A stretch of 64,000 nt of DNA from the NCBI GenBank assembly GCA_045106555.1, contig JBGCET010000040.1, forward strand, positions 13,930 through 77,929, read 5' to 3'. The notes beneath the pieces are model-generated. The model ran no database searches. It had not been told where the DNA came from and saw only the letters and a list, made by a program, of their open reading frames with translations. This DNA comes from JANQOZ01 sp045106555 (GTDB lineage Bacteria > Pseudomonadota > Gammaproteobacteria > Xanthomonadales > SZUA-38). Positions 27,972 to 36,558 of the stretch are shown in pieces; the stretch's first letter is position 1; each line of letters begins with the position of its first letter. The translations under genes were made by a program, and so were the position numbers.

Positions 27972-28134
27972 ATTTTTGACCCGTAACGTTAAGTTCGTTG
28001 AATTTGCAGGGTGTCCGCAGACATCCCACTGAACGTGAAGCAGGCAGTGTAATGGAAGTGGCTAGACGATCCAGTGGTGGTCAGCACGGTATTACGAGGA
28101 AATACCTCGAGTCGCATGATGCGTTGCGAACGAT

Positions 28135-29268
28135 CTACTGGACCAGTTGAAAGCTCTGTCGGCCCCTGGCCGAGCCGTTTACCACCAATTCAACCGCGTG
28201 TTCGCCGGGGTAAAGGGTTCGTGTGGTCATCGGGCGAAACGGCAGCTGTTTGGAGACAACCAAAACCTCACCGTTACTCATAGAAAGATCCTTGACGGTG
28301 AACATCGTCGGCTTCAAAGAGCCATCTTTACGGCGAAAATACACGCACAGAAAAATCTTCAGGCGCTGATTGGCTTTTGATCGAAGGCTTCCACTCCAGT
28401 GCAGCGCATTGCCGACTTTTACTGTCTCGCTGCAGCTCACCTTGCTGAGGGCAAAGGCGGGTTTGCTGGGGTAGCCGAGCAGTTCCAAGGCCGGTGCGTT
28501 GTTGGATTTAACTAAGGTGCGCAGTGCGTGGCGGGTCAGCCAGTTCATCTCGTCAGAGTCGGCGTGGGGACGTTTATGCCAGCGCTCAAGCGTCTCAATC
28601 ACTCGCTCAGGATTTGATTTGCTGAGGTCATTGAGTGTGTTGGCCACCGATCGAACGACGTAGCGGGTGGGGTCACGGTACAGGCGATTTAAAATACGCA
28701 CGACCTGCTCCTGGGGCATTACCACCCGTAGGGCCCACGGTAGCAGCGGTCGTATTCCTTCCGAGGCTAGTCGGCGCACATGGTAGTTGGAATGATCGGT
28801 CCACCGCCGCACAAAGCTCATCGTCTGCTTAGGGAAGGCCTTAAGAAATGGACGGATTGCCAGTTCGGAGGAAAACCGCTGGGTGGCTTCCTGAAGAAAC
28901 TGGAGTGACTGGTCCAGATGCTGTTCGGTGCAGCCATTTCGGGCAACATATTCGCCGGGTACCGCCCAGATAAACTGGCCGAAATCGTCGTCAGTAAGAC
29001 TGGGGTCCAGGGGTGAGGGCAGCGCTTTGCGCAAAATGTCAGTTGCCTCTGGGAAGCTGTCAGGCAGCATTTCGTCCAGCAGCGAGACCAAGTACATGAT
29101 TCGTTGCTTGAGCTCCAGCTCAGGAAATTTCTTCGCCGCCCGCCGTCTAAAGTTCTGGGCAGGAAATGATGGCCAGGCCGTGCTGATGCCAGCGGCCAGC
29201 TGCGCTACTGAGGTCTCGTTAAACAGATCGTCCTTTAACGAAAAACCGGTCTCTGCGCGAATGGCCAT
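28135..29268 (-). CDS. AlkC-like DNA alkylation repair glycosylase
   Basis: A 377-aa helical-repeat protein of the AlkC/AlkD superfamily. HEAT-like repeats fill residues 1 to about 250 (for example WTDHSNYHVRRLASEGIRP and DPTRYVVRSVANTLNDL, where the Trp, Arg and Asp are typical). The last ~110 residues are beta-rich, consistent with the extra Ig-like domain known in AlkC. The family removes 3-methyladenine and 3-methylcytosine from DNA without base flipping. ATG 29268 overlaps the upstream dehydrogenase stop (TGATG). The pairing with a dehydrogenase has no obvious functional reason. Confidence 0.82.
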   Translation of the reverse strand: MAIRAETGFSLKDDLFNETSVAQLAAGISTAWPSFPAQNFRRRAAKKFPELELKQRIMYLVSLLDEMLPDSFPEATDILRKALPSPLDPSLTDDDFGQFIWAVPGEYVARNGCTEQHLDQSLQFLQEATQRFSSELAIRPFLKAFPKQTMSFVRRWTDHSNYHVRRLASEGIRPLLPWALRVVMPQEQVVRILNRLYRDPTRYVVRSVANTLNDLSKSNPERVIETLERWHKRPHADSDEMNWLTRHALRTLVKSNNAPALELLGYPSKPAFALSKVSCSETVKVGNALHWSGSLRSKANQRLKIFLCVYFRRKDGSLKPTMFTVKDLSMSNGEVLVVSKQLPFRPMTTRTLYPGEHAVELVVNGSARGRQSFQLVQ

Positions 29269-30077
29269 CAGGGCTGACTGATCGTGCGCCGAAGTTTGCG
29301 CATGCCGCCAATCCACTGGCCGTAGTTGCCCGCTTTATGCTGCAAGTATTGAATTACCTCGGGATGGGGAACAATCATGAAGGTCTCATCAGCCATTCCC
29401 TGCATGATGATGGCTGCGGCCTGCTCCGCGCTTAAGATGTTGTCGCTGTCATGACTGGCAATGCCATCGGGGGTGAGTTCCTGGGTATCTTCATCAAACC
29501 CGATCAGCGCGGTAGCCACATATTGAGGGCACACCACGGAGACTTTGATCCCATCGTCGCCGTGGGAAATGGCCAGTGATTCCGCCAGCCCTACCGCTGC
29601 ATGTTTGGTGCTTGAATAGGCGGCATCGCCTATCTGGCTAAGTATGCCCGCCGCCGAGGCGACATTAACCAGATAGCCGTCACCGCGTTTAACCATCTGC
29701 GGAATCAGCGCCCGGCTGGCATAAACGTGGGCCATCACGTTGACCGACCAGCACCGCTCCCAGACGCCGTTGCTTTGAGACGCGCCGTTTTGCAGGTCGG
29801 GCGGCAACTCGCCGACGCCAGCGTTACTGATGTACAGGTCAATTTCACCATGCTGTGCCGTGACGTCGTCGATCAGGGTGAGGATCTGCGACTCGTCGGC
29901 GACATCAACGCCATGGGCACTGCCGCCAATGTCGTTTGCTACCGCCTCAGCGTTTGCCAAATCCAGATCGGCCACCGCCACGTGAGCCGCGCCCGCGGTC
30001 GACAGCGCGCGGCATAGAGCGCGCCCAATACCGCGACCACCGCCGGTAACCACGGCAACTTTATCTTTGATTTCCAT
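29268..30077 (-). CDS. short-chain dehydrogenase/reductase
   Basis: A 269-aa classical SDR: cofactor motif TGGGRGIGRAL, NAG motif (YISNAGVGE), catalytic serine in NVASAAG and the YSSTK tetrad. An acidic residue after beta-2 (VADLDLANAE) suggests NAD rather than NADP. Substrate cannot be named from sequence. It lies upstream of and overlaps the alkC-like gene. Confidence 0.87.
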   Translation of the reverse strand: MEIKDKVAVVTGGGRGIGRALCRALSTAGAAHVAVADLDLANAEAVANDIGGSAHGVDVADESQILTLIDDVTAQHGEIDLYISNAGVGELPPDLQNGASQSNGVWERCWSVNVMAHVYASRALIPQMVKRGDGYLVNVASAAGILSQIGDAAYSSTKHAAVGLAESLAISHGDDGIKVSVVCPQYVATALIGFDEDTQELTPDGIASHDSDNILSAEQAAAIIMQGMADETFMIVPHPEVIQYLQHKAGNYGQWIGGMRKLRRTISQP

Positions 30078-30145
30078 AACTCAAGTTGACTCCAAATAGT
30101 ATTATCGCGGACGTCCAGTTGTTACTGGGGCAGTGCGCTAGATTA

Positions 30146-31666
30146 CTAGAACCACGGGGTGTTATTGGACTCGGCGTGATAGAGGCTGAGATCGGCAAAC
30201 TGCTGGGCCACGGCCTCCGGTAAGTAGGGCACGCTGATGGAATGGGAGGCCATGTGCACATGTAGGGTGGCCAGGCCACGCCGCCGCTGCCCAGGGCTGG
30301 TTGTGACATCGAAGCGCTGCACCTTCCGCAACGAGAAAACGGCGGTGTTGGTTCCGATAAAGCCACTGCGAACAAAGCCTGTTGCGCCGATTACAGCCAC
30401 ACCAAATTTTCCGCTCCGAAGCCATGCTGTCAGCACCGCAATAAGAAGGCCCGTCAGCGGCACAACAATCGCCCAGGCACCCAGGAAAAATGTGCTGGTG
30501 GTGGTGACACCCGCCACCGGTATCACCCAGTACCATAAACAGCGTTTCAGATGATAACGTCGGTCGATGCCGCTGAACTGTGGACGTTGGTCCGGAGCGC
30601 TTGGTAAAAACTGCTGAGTTATTGGCAGCAGTTCGGAATCGGTGAGGGCAGGCACCAGGAATGCTGGCGTATTCATTGGCATGCCGTTGCCGCTCACCTC
30701 CTGTCCCGCACTCACCAGGCGCAGCTGCAGGTTGGTGATGTTTAAATACCGGGCAATGGCGTTTTGTTTCCACACGGCAACCTGCGCTTTGGTGCGTTTC
30801 AGCGTTTGTTGCTGGCGGCTGATCAGGCCGCTGCTGCGGCGAAAACTTCCGCCGTCGTGGCTCAGCTGGTAATTGGCGTATTTCCACAGCGCGCCGAGCA
30901 CGGAAAATAGCGCGAGTAGTAATGGAAGCCCCACCAATAAACCCGAAATTGCCAGGCCTTTGGAAACACCGCTGCCGTCGAATAAGGTGCCCAGCTGAAG
31001 TTTGACAAGAATAATTTGACCGATGCCCGACCAGGTATCGTTACCCACAGTGCCGGCCAGCACACCGAAGGTGACCGCTACCCACAGCAGGCCATTAGCG
31101 GTAAGTCCATACCGGGCAATCTGCAATTTACTGCGCCGGAGTATGACCTGGTCGACCGAGGCGATTTCATCATCATCCTGGGCAGGTGTTTGTGCGTCAG
31201 CTGCGGTGGGCCGAAAGGTCAGTAGCGTGTGACGTATCTGATTAGCCAATTCGATGTCGATACCCGCCAGCGCAATTTCTTTTTTCGCGCTGCCGGCGGT
31301 GTCGAGTTTCAGCACCGCCAATTTGAAGGGGCGAACATAAAAGGGCTCATCAATAGACGTGTCCTGGACACGGTCAAAATCGATATTGAGCTGCTCGCGA
31401 GTCATGACGCCGCGCCGGACCAGAACCTGGTTGTCGGTGATTTGGTAGCGGAATCGAAGATAGTTGAGGATGGCCCAGATCATTCCGCCAACAGCGAGTA
31501 TGCCAAACCAGGCTGCTGCCCAAATTTTCATGCCGCCAGTGGCGGTGGCGTACCAGGCCACGGCGGGGGCCATCATGGCAAAGCCGTCGGTCACCAGAAA
31601 CTTCAGCGCCCGGATCAAATAGAACACCACCGCCACTGGCGAGGTGCGATGCCAGGTTTGGGTCAC
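30146..31666 (-). CDS. bPH2-domain membrane protein, YdbT-like
   Basis: A 506-aa protein with paired transmembrane helices (WAAAWFGILAVGGMIWAIL, GLLWVAVTFGVLAG and others) alternating with bacterial PH (DUF304/bPH2) domains, for example YQITDNQVLVRRGVMTREQ. GTG 31666 overlaps the stop of the upstream YdbS-like gene (GTGA). The pair YdbS-YdbT occurs widely; a membrane role is clear but the activity is not known. Confidence 0.85.
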   Translation of the reverse strand: MTQTWHRTSPVAVVFYLIRALKFLVTDGFAMMAPAVAWYATATGGMKIWAAAWFGILAVGGMIWAILNYLRFRYQITDNQVLVRRGVMTREQLNIDFDRVQDTSIDEPFYVRPFKLAVLKLDTAGSAKKEIALAGIDIELANQIRHTLLTFRPTAADAQTPAQDDDEIASVDQVILRRSKLQIARYGLTANGLLWVAVTFGVLAGTVGNDTWSGIGQIILVKLQLGTLFDGSGVSKGLAISGLLVGLPLLLALFSVLGALWKYANYQLSHDGGSFRRSSGLISRQQQTLKRTKAQVAVWKQNAIARYLNITNLQLRLVSAGQEVSGNGMPMNTPAFLVPALTDSELLPITQQFLPSAPDQRPQFSGIDRRYHLKRCLWYWVIPVAGVTTTSTFFLGAWAIVVPLTGLLIAVLTAWLRSGKFGVAVIGATGFVRSGFIGTNTAVFSLRKVQRFDVTTSPGQRRRGLATLHVHMASHSISVPYLPEAVAQQFADLSLYHAESNNTPWF

Positions 31667-32178
31667 CGCTGGTGCTGCTGCATGACGTGATCGCGAAGAT
31701 CCTTGGCCTGATCCCGACTCAGTCCATCAATCTGAAGATCAACCGCAGCGCCGCCAGCGGTATAAAATTTCAGCGACGCCAGGCCAAATTTGCGCTGTAG
31801 CGGGCCGCTGGACAATTCGATGTGTTGAACCCGATTGCGCGGCAGCATGACGGTCTTTTTCCACCAGATGCCGCTTAAGAAAATGATGTCGTGATCGCGC
31901 AGCGCCATTTTTTTGGCCTTTGCCATATTGGTCGCCAACGTGGTGAAAGCGATACCCAGAACAGCCAGCAAAGTAGGCAAAAGCCAAAGAAAGGATCTAA
32001 GCCCTGGGGGTTTGATGACGATAATCACTGGAATGGCGGCGATCAGGGTCAGCACCGCCCACGTAATGGCATGCTGGGTCCGGACCTCCTTAGGGTATCG
32101 GGGGTCCAGGTTTTTGAGTTCCAGGTCCTGCGCCTGAGGCAGTGAGTCAAGGTCCAGAGCCAGGTTGCTGAAGGTCAT
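31663..32178 (-). CDS. bPH2-domain membrane protein, YdbS-like
   Basis: A 171-aa protein with two transmembrane helices (ITWAVLTLIAAIPVIIVIKP and SFLWLLPTLLAVLGIAFTTL) followed by one PH domain containing LPRNRVQHIELSSGPLQRKF, the family signature. A longer in-frame frame reaches 32691, but its first 170 codons are antisense to the dehydrogenase at 32333, so ATG 32178 is used. It is first of the ydbS-ydbT pair. Confidence 0.87.
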   Translation of the reverse strand: MTFSNLALDLDSLPQAQDLELKNLDPRYPKEVRTQHAITWAVLTLIAAIPVIIVIKPPGLRSFLWLLPTLLAVLGIAFTTLATNMAKAKKMALRDHDIIFLSGIWWKKTVMLPRNRVQHIELSSGPLQRKFGLASLKFYTAGGAAVDLQIDGLSRDQAKDLRDHVMQQHQR

Positions 32179-32332
32179 AGGGGTCAGTAGTGCCGAAAGC
32201 GTTAATTTAGCACTGTAGCGTTGCTCTGCGTCAGTGCAAATGGTCAGTGGGAATCTTTCATGCCGACGGCAACTCTTGCATCCACAACGACCCTGATCGA
32301 ACATATGTCTCACAAATTTAAGGATCATCAAC

Positions 32333-33127
32333 ATGTCGTCAGCGTTTGCGCAGAAAAACGTTTTGATCTCCGGCGGTACCAGTGGAATCAATTTGGGGAT
32401 TGCGAAAGTTCTGGCTGGCGCCGGGGCCAACGTGGCCGTATTCGGCCGCGATCCGGACAAAGCGGCCACGGCCGCTGAAGCGATTGATGGCTGTGGTTCG
32501 GGCCAAACACTGGGGCTGGCCGCGGACGTCAGGGATTTCGACGCCGTTGATGAGCTTGTCGGACGGGTGTCTGACTCCTTTGGGCCATTGGATGTGGTGA
32601 TCGCTGGCGCCGCCGGAAATTTTCCGGCCCCAGCGATTGGTATTAAGCCCAAGGGTTTTAAGTCGGTGGTAGACATCGATCTGCTGGGCACCTATCACGT
32701 GTTTTGGGCCGCTTTTGAGAAGCTTCGCAAGCCTGGCGCCAGCCTGGTCGCCATCACCGCCCCCCAGGCTGAACAGCCGATGGCTTTTCAGGCCCACGTG
32801 TGCGCAGCGAAGGCGGGTATCAATATGTTGGTGAAGTGTCTTGCCTTGGAGTGGGGGGCGGCCGGAGTGCGGGTTAACGCCGTTTCACCGGGGCCTATTG
32901 ATGGCACCGAAGGAATGGCCAGGCTAGCGCCGACCGAGGCGCTGCGAGAGCAGTATCTGCAGGCCACTCCGTTGAAGCGTTTTGGAACGCCAGAAGACAT
33001 TGGGCGGTTTATCGCGTTTTTGGTGTCCGACGGCGCTAGCTACGCCACCGGCGGTATCTATCCCGTTGACGGCGGAATGCAGCTCGGTGATGCGACCCAG
33101 GACTGTCTGACGCTGCCGAAGCGCTAG
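32333..33127 (+). CDS. SDR, 2,4-dienoyl-CoA reductase (DECR2)-like
   Basis: A 264-aa SDR with cofactor motif ISGGTSGINLGIA and an Arg after beta-2 (FGRDPDK), which suggests NADPH. The usual catalytic Tyr of YxxxK is replaced by His (QAHVCAAKAG). This replacement and the GPIDGTEGMARL segment are typical of DECR-type dienoyl-CoA reductases, which finish degradation of unsaturated fatty acids. A fatty-acid role is therefore likely. It is divergent from ydbS. Confidence 0.83.
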   Translation: MSSAFAQKNVLISGGTSGINLGIAKVLAGAGANVAVFGRDPDKAATAAEAIDGCGSGQTLGLAADVRDFDAVDELVGRVSDSFGPLDVVIAGAAGNFPAPAIGIKPKGFKSVVDIDLLGTYHVFWAAFEKLRKPGASLVAITAPQAEQPMAFQAHVCAAKAGINMLVKCLALEWGAAGVRVNAVSPGPIDGTEGMARLAPTEALREQYLQATPLKRFGTPEDIGRFIAFLVSDGASYATGGIYPVDGGMQLGDATQDCLTLPKR

Positions 33128-33143
33128 GCCACTAAATTATCTG

Positions 33144-33665
33144 CTAGCCGGTAAGCCGGCGATTGACGTCGTAGGACGAAAGCGACACCAGTCCTTTTGA
33201 CACCGCGACACTGCCGCTGCGGGCAACCGCCGCAATTTGCCCAACCTCGGCTGCCTCTTCAATCAGCTGCTGCACGTTCTCAGGGCTGCCAATCATCTGC
33301 AGGGTGTAGCTTTGTGCGTCATCGTCCAACACGGTAGCGCCAAACTGATCGGCCAGAGTCTGCGCTTTGGTGACTCCGCCAATGCCCAGCTGCAGCTTGA
33401 GAATCAGCATCTCGTTCTCATAATGCTCACCTAACGTCATGTCATGAATGTTCACCACGTCTATGAGCTTTCCAATCTGGTTGGTGATTTGGCCGATGGC
33501 GTGATCGGAGCCGGACACCACCATGGTCAGCCGTGACATCCCGGACTCATGGGTAGGCGCAACATTTAGCGTCTCAATGTTGTACCCACGGGTGGAAAAA
33601 AGGCCGGTGAAGCGCGTCAGCGCGCCTACCTCGTTTTGCATCAGTACGGATATGACATGTCTCAT
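33144..33665 (-). CDS. ilvH: acetolactate synthase small (regulatory) subunit
   Basis: A 173-aa protein (family about 160-175). It opens with the ACT domain MRHVISVLMQNEVGALTRF, then GYNIETLNVAPT, which binds valine for feedback inhibition, and has the C-terminal ALS-small domain. It activates and regulates the large subunit. It lies head to head with ilvB, 105 bp apart, instead of downstream on the same strand. Confidence 0.95.
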   Translation of the reverse strand: MRHVISVLMQNEVGALTRFTGLFSTRGYNIETLNVAPTHESGMSRLTMVVSGSDHAIGQITNQIGKLIDVVNIHDMTLGEHYENEMLILKLQLGIGGVTKAQTLADQFGATVLDDDAQSYTLQMIGSPENVQQLIEEAAEVGQIAAVARSGSVAVSKGLVSLSSYDVNRRLTG

Positions 33666-33770
33666 CAAACGATGGTGGCTGAGCGCCTGCCCAAATGCAA
33701 CGGTTGATCGTTGCAATAGGGCACCGTATGGCGGAAACTCGAATCACCACGTTAATTTGACTATCACGCA

Positions 33771-35609
33771 ATGAACCTTGTTACCGATACCGCCAGCGCT
33801 GAGGAACATCCTCTGGCTGGCAAAGAGATGTCCGGCTCTGAAGTTGTTGTCCAAATCATGGCCGATGAGGGTGTCGGAACCATTTTTGGTTACTCGGGCG
33901 GCGCCATCCTGCCGACCTACGACGCGGTGTTCCGATTTAACGAGGCCAATCCCGACACGCCGATGCCCTTGATTGTGCCAGCCAACGAGCAGGGTGCGGG
34001 CTTTATGGCAGCCGGGTACTCCAGAGCCAGCGGCAAAGTGGGTGTGGCCATGGTCACCTCTGGTCCCGGAGCCACCAATATGGTCACCCCGGTGCGCGAT
34101 TGTGCCGCGGACTCCATTCCCATCGTGGTGATTTGTGGTCAGGTGCCCACGGCGGCTATCGGCACCGACGCGTTTCAGGAAGCCCCGATTTCCTCGGTGA
34201 TGGGCGCGGTGGCCAAACACGTGTTCCTGGTCACCGACCCAGAGCGTCTGGAAGTCACCATGCGCACCGCGTTTGAGCTGGCCCGCACCGGCCGGCCTGG
34301 CCCGGTAGTGGTGGATCTGCCGAAAGACATCCAAAACTCAGCGCTGAGGTTTGCCGGTCATGGCACATTGTCGCTGCCCGGATATCGCAATCGGCTGCAG
34401 GCGGTCATGAATAACCGCCTTGAGCCGCAGGACTGCGAGCGCTTTTTTCGCATGCTCAGCGAAGCCAGCCGGCCATTGCTCTACGTTGGTGGCGGCGTTA
34501 TCAACGGCGAGGCCTCGGCTCAGGTTCGCCAGCTGATGCAGGCCTTCAATTTACCCGCTTGCACCACCTTAATGGGCATAGGAGCCGTGGACACAACCGA
34601 GGCGCTGTCGCTGCATATGCTGGGTATGCACGGTATGGCCTATGCCAATTACGCCGTGGATGATTGTGATTTTCTGATCTGTATTGGCGCCCGGTTCGAC
34701 GATCGCGTTGCCGGTATGCCAAAACAGTTTGCGCCCAACGCCAAGAACATTGCCCACTTTGACGTGGATGTATCGGAGATTGGCAAGGTCAAGGGTGTGC
34801 AGTGGCACCAGGTGGGGGATTTACAAACAGACCTGGCGGACATTATCAGCTATGGCGAGCGTATTGGTTTCACCACGGAACTTAGCCCCTGGCATGAAGA
34901 AATTGCTGGCCTGAAGAAACGCCACTGTCTGAACTACGACCGCGCCAGCGAGAAGGTGCAGCCTTATGCCGTTATTGAGGCGCTGAACCGAATTACCCAA
35001 GGTAAAGCGGTCATCTCCACCGGCGTTGGGCAACACCAAATGTGGGCAGCCCAGTACTTTGACTTTTGCGAGCCCAGGTTATGGTTAACCTCTGGCAGTA
35101 TGGGCACCATGGGTTTTGGTTTGCCCGCCGCCATAGGCGCTCAGTTTGCTCGACCCGAAGCGTTGGTCATCGACATCGATGGTGATGGCAGCATGCGAAT
35201 GAATCTTGGAGAGCTGGAAACAGCCACCACCTATGGCCTGCCGGTAAAAGTGGTGGTGCTTAACAACTACGGTGACGGCATGGTTCGTCAGTGGCAAAAG
35301 ATGTATTTCAACAGCCGGATGGCCGGCAGCGACAAGTCCCTGCATCAAAAAGACTTTGTTAAAGCCGCGGAAGCTGATGGGTTTGCGTTCGCCAAACGCT
35401 TGGACGATCCAATGCAGGTTGATGCGATAGTGGGTGAGTTCCTTGCCTTCGAGGGGCCAGCGTTTCTGGAAGTCATTATCGACACCGAAGCGGGGGTATA
35501 CCCCATGGTGGGTCCAGGGCAATCCTACGATCAGATGATAACCGGCGATTACATCGAAGGCCGCACACCTGCCAAAGAAGAGAAGCTTGATGCCAGCGAG
35601 ATGTTTTAG
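33771..35609 (+). CDS. ilvB: acetolactate synthase large (catalytic) subunit
   Basis: A 612-aa thiamine-diphosphate enzyme. The catalytic glutamate is in VPANEQGAGFMA, the ThDP/Mg motif is GDGSMRMNLGELETA ending in NN, and the central FAD-binding domain is present. It condenses two pyruvates (or pyruvate and 2-ketobutyrate) in branched-chain amino acid synthesis. A 20-residue N-terminal extension precedes the core. folD follows 39 bp downstream. No ilvC, ilvD or leader peptide is evident nearby. Confidence 0.95.
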   Translation: MNLVTDTASAEEHPLAGKEMSGSEVVVQIMADEGVGTIFGYSGGAILPTYDAVFRFNEANPDTPMPLIVPANEQGAGFMAAGYSRASGKVGVAMVTSGPGATNMVTPVRDCAADSIPIVVICGQVPTAAIGTDAFQEAPISSVMGAVAKHVFLVTDPERLEVTMRTAFELARTGRPGPVVVDLPKDIQNSALRFAGHGTLSLPGYRNRLQAVMNNRLEPQDCERFFRMLSEASRPLLYVGGGVINGEASAQVRQLMQAFNLPACTTLMGIGAVDTTEALSLHMLGMHGMAYANYAVDDCDFLICIGARFDDRVAGMPKQFAPNAKNIAHFDVDVSEIGKVKGVQWHQVGDLQTDLADIISYGERIGFTTELSPWHEEIAGLKKRHCLNYDRASEKVQPYAVIEALNRITQGKAVISTGVGQHQMWAAQYFDFCEPRLWLTSGSMGTMGFGLPAAIGAQFARPEALVIDIDGDGSMRMNLGELETATTYGLPVKVVVLNNYGDGMVRQWQKMYFNSRMAGSDKSLHQKDFVKAAEADGFAFAKRLDDPMQVDAIVGEFLAFEGPAFLEVIIDTEAGVYPMVGPGQSYDQMITGDYIEGRTPAKEEKLDASEMF

Positions 35610-35648
35610 TCGCTCGGTGTAGCAGACATTAAGGGTTAACAAAGAACC

Positions 35649-36518
35649 ATGACGGATAAGATTGACGGCAAAGCGTTTGCCACGAAACTCTGTGAGCGCT
35701 TGGCTCACGACGTAGCGGCATTGAAAGAACAGTCCGCCGTAACCCCCTGCATCGCTGTGGTATTGGTGGGTGACGATCCGGCCAGCCAAGTGTACGTGCG
35801 CAATAAGATGGCACGCTGTGCTGAGGTGGGGATTGAATCCCGTGAACACCGACTGGCAGACACTACGAGTCAGGAAGAGCTGATGGCCTTGCTCGATACC
35901 CTGAACGCTGACGATGCGGTGCATGGGATACTGGTCCAGCTTCCGGTACCGGCTCAGATTGATGATGCGGCGGTGATCGATGCCATTGCCCCTGCCAAAG
36001 ACGTGGACGGTTTTCATTTGCAAAACGCCGGCGCGCTGGCGGTTGGACAGCGGCGCATGGTGCCGTGCACCCCTCTGGGGTCGTTGATGCTTTTGGAAGA
36101 TCGCCTGGGAGATTTAAGCGGGTTGCATGCCGTAGTGGTGGGGCGTTCTAACATCGTTGGCAAACCCATGGCTCAACTGTTGTTGCAGGCCAACTGCACT
36201 GTCACCATTGCTCATTCAAGAACCCGTGACTTACCCGAAGTATGTCGCCAGGGCGATATTCTGGTCGCCGCGGTGGGGCGCCCTCAGATGATCCAAGGCG
36301 ATTGGATCAAGCCAGGCGCAACGGTGATTGATGTAGGCATCAATCGGATTGAGGTGGACGGCAAAAAACGCCTCGTGGGAGACGTTGACTACGCGGCGGC
36401 ACAGGGAATCGCGGCTGCGGTGACGCCGGTGCCCGGAGGGGTGGGTCCGATGACGATAGCCTGCCTGTTGCACAACACGGTGACGGCCGCGCGATTGGCG
36501 GCAGGTCAAACCTGGTAA
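35649..36518 (+). CDS. folD: bifunctional methylenetetrahydrofolate dehydrogenase/cyclohydrolase
   Basis: A 289-aa protein of usual FolD length. Signatures: VGDDPASQVYVRNKMARC with the catalytic Lys, GILVQLPVP, KDVDGFH, VVGRSNIVGKPMA for NADP, and the C-terminal PVPGGVGPMTIACLLHNT. It interconverts 5,10-methylene-, methenyl- and 10-formyl-tetrahydrofolate in the cytoplasm. Start ATG 35649 follows ilvB closely and is probably co-transcribed. Confidence 0.97.
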   Translation: MTDKIDGKAFATKLCERLAHDVAALKEQSAVTPCIAVVLVGDDPASQVYVRNKMARCAEVGIESREHRLADTTSQEELMALLDTLNADDAVHGILVQLPVPAQIDDAAVIDAIAPAKDVDGFHLQNAGALAVGQRRMVPCTPLGSLMLLEDRLGDLSGLHAVVVGRSNIVGKPMAQLLLQANCTVTIAHSRTRDLPEVCRQGDILVAAVGRPQMIQGDWIKPGATVIDVGINRIEVDGKKRLVGDVDYAAAQGIAAAVTPVPGGVGPMTIACLLHNTVTAARLAAGQTW

Positions 36519-36558
36519 CCGCACGGGCGCAAGACCCAGTCTGCCTATCGGCAGCCTG

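Noticed and set aside
32179..32691. N-terminal extension of the YdbS-like gene
   Set aside because: The extra codons are antisense to the DECR2-like gene and have biased composition; ATG 32178 fits the family start.
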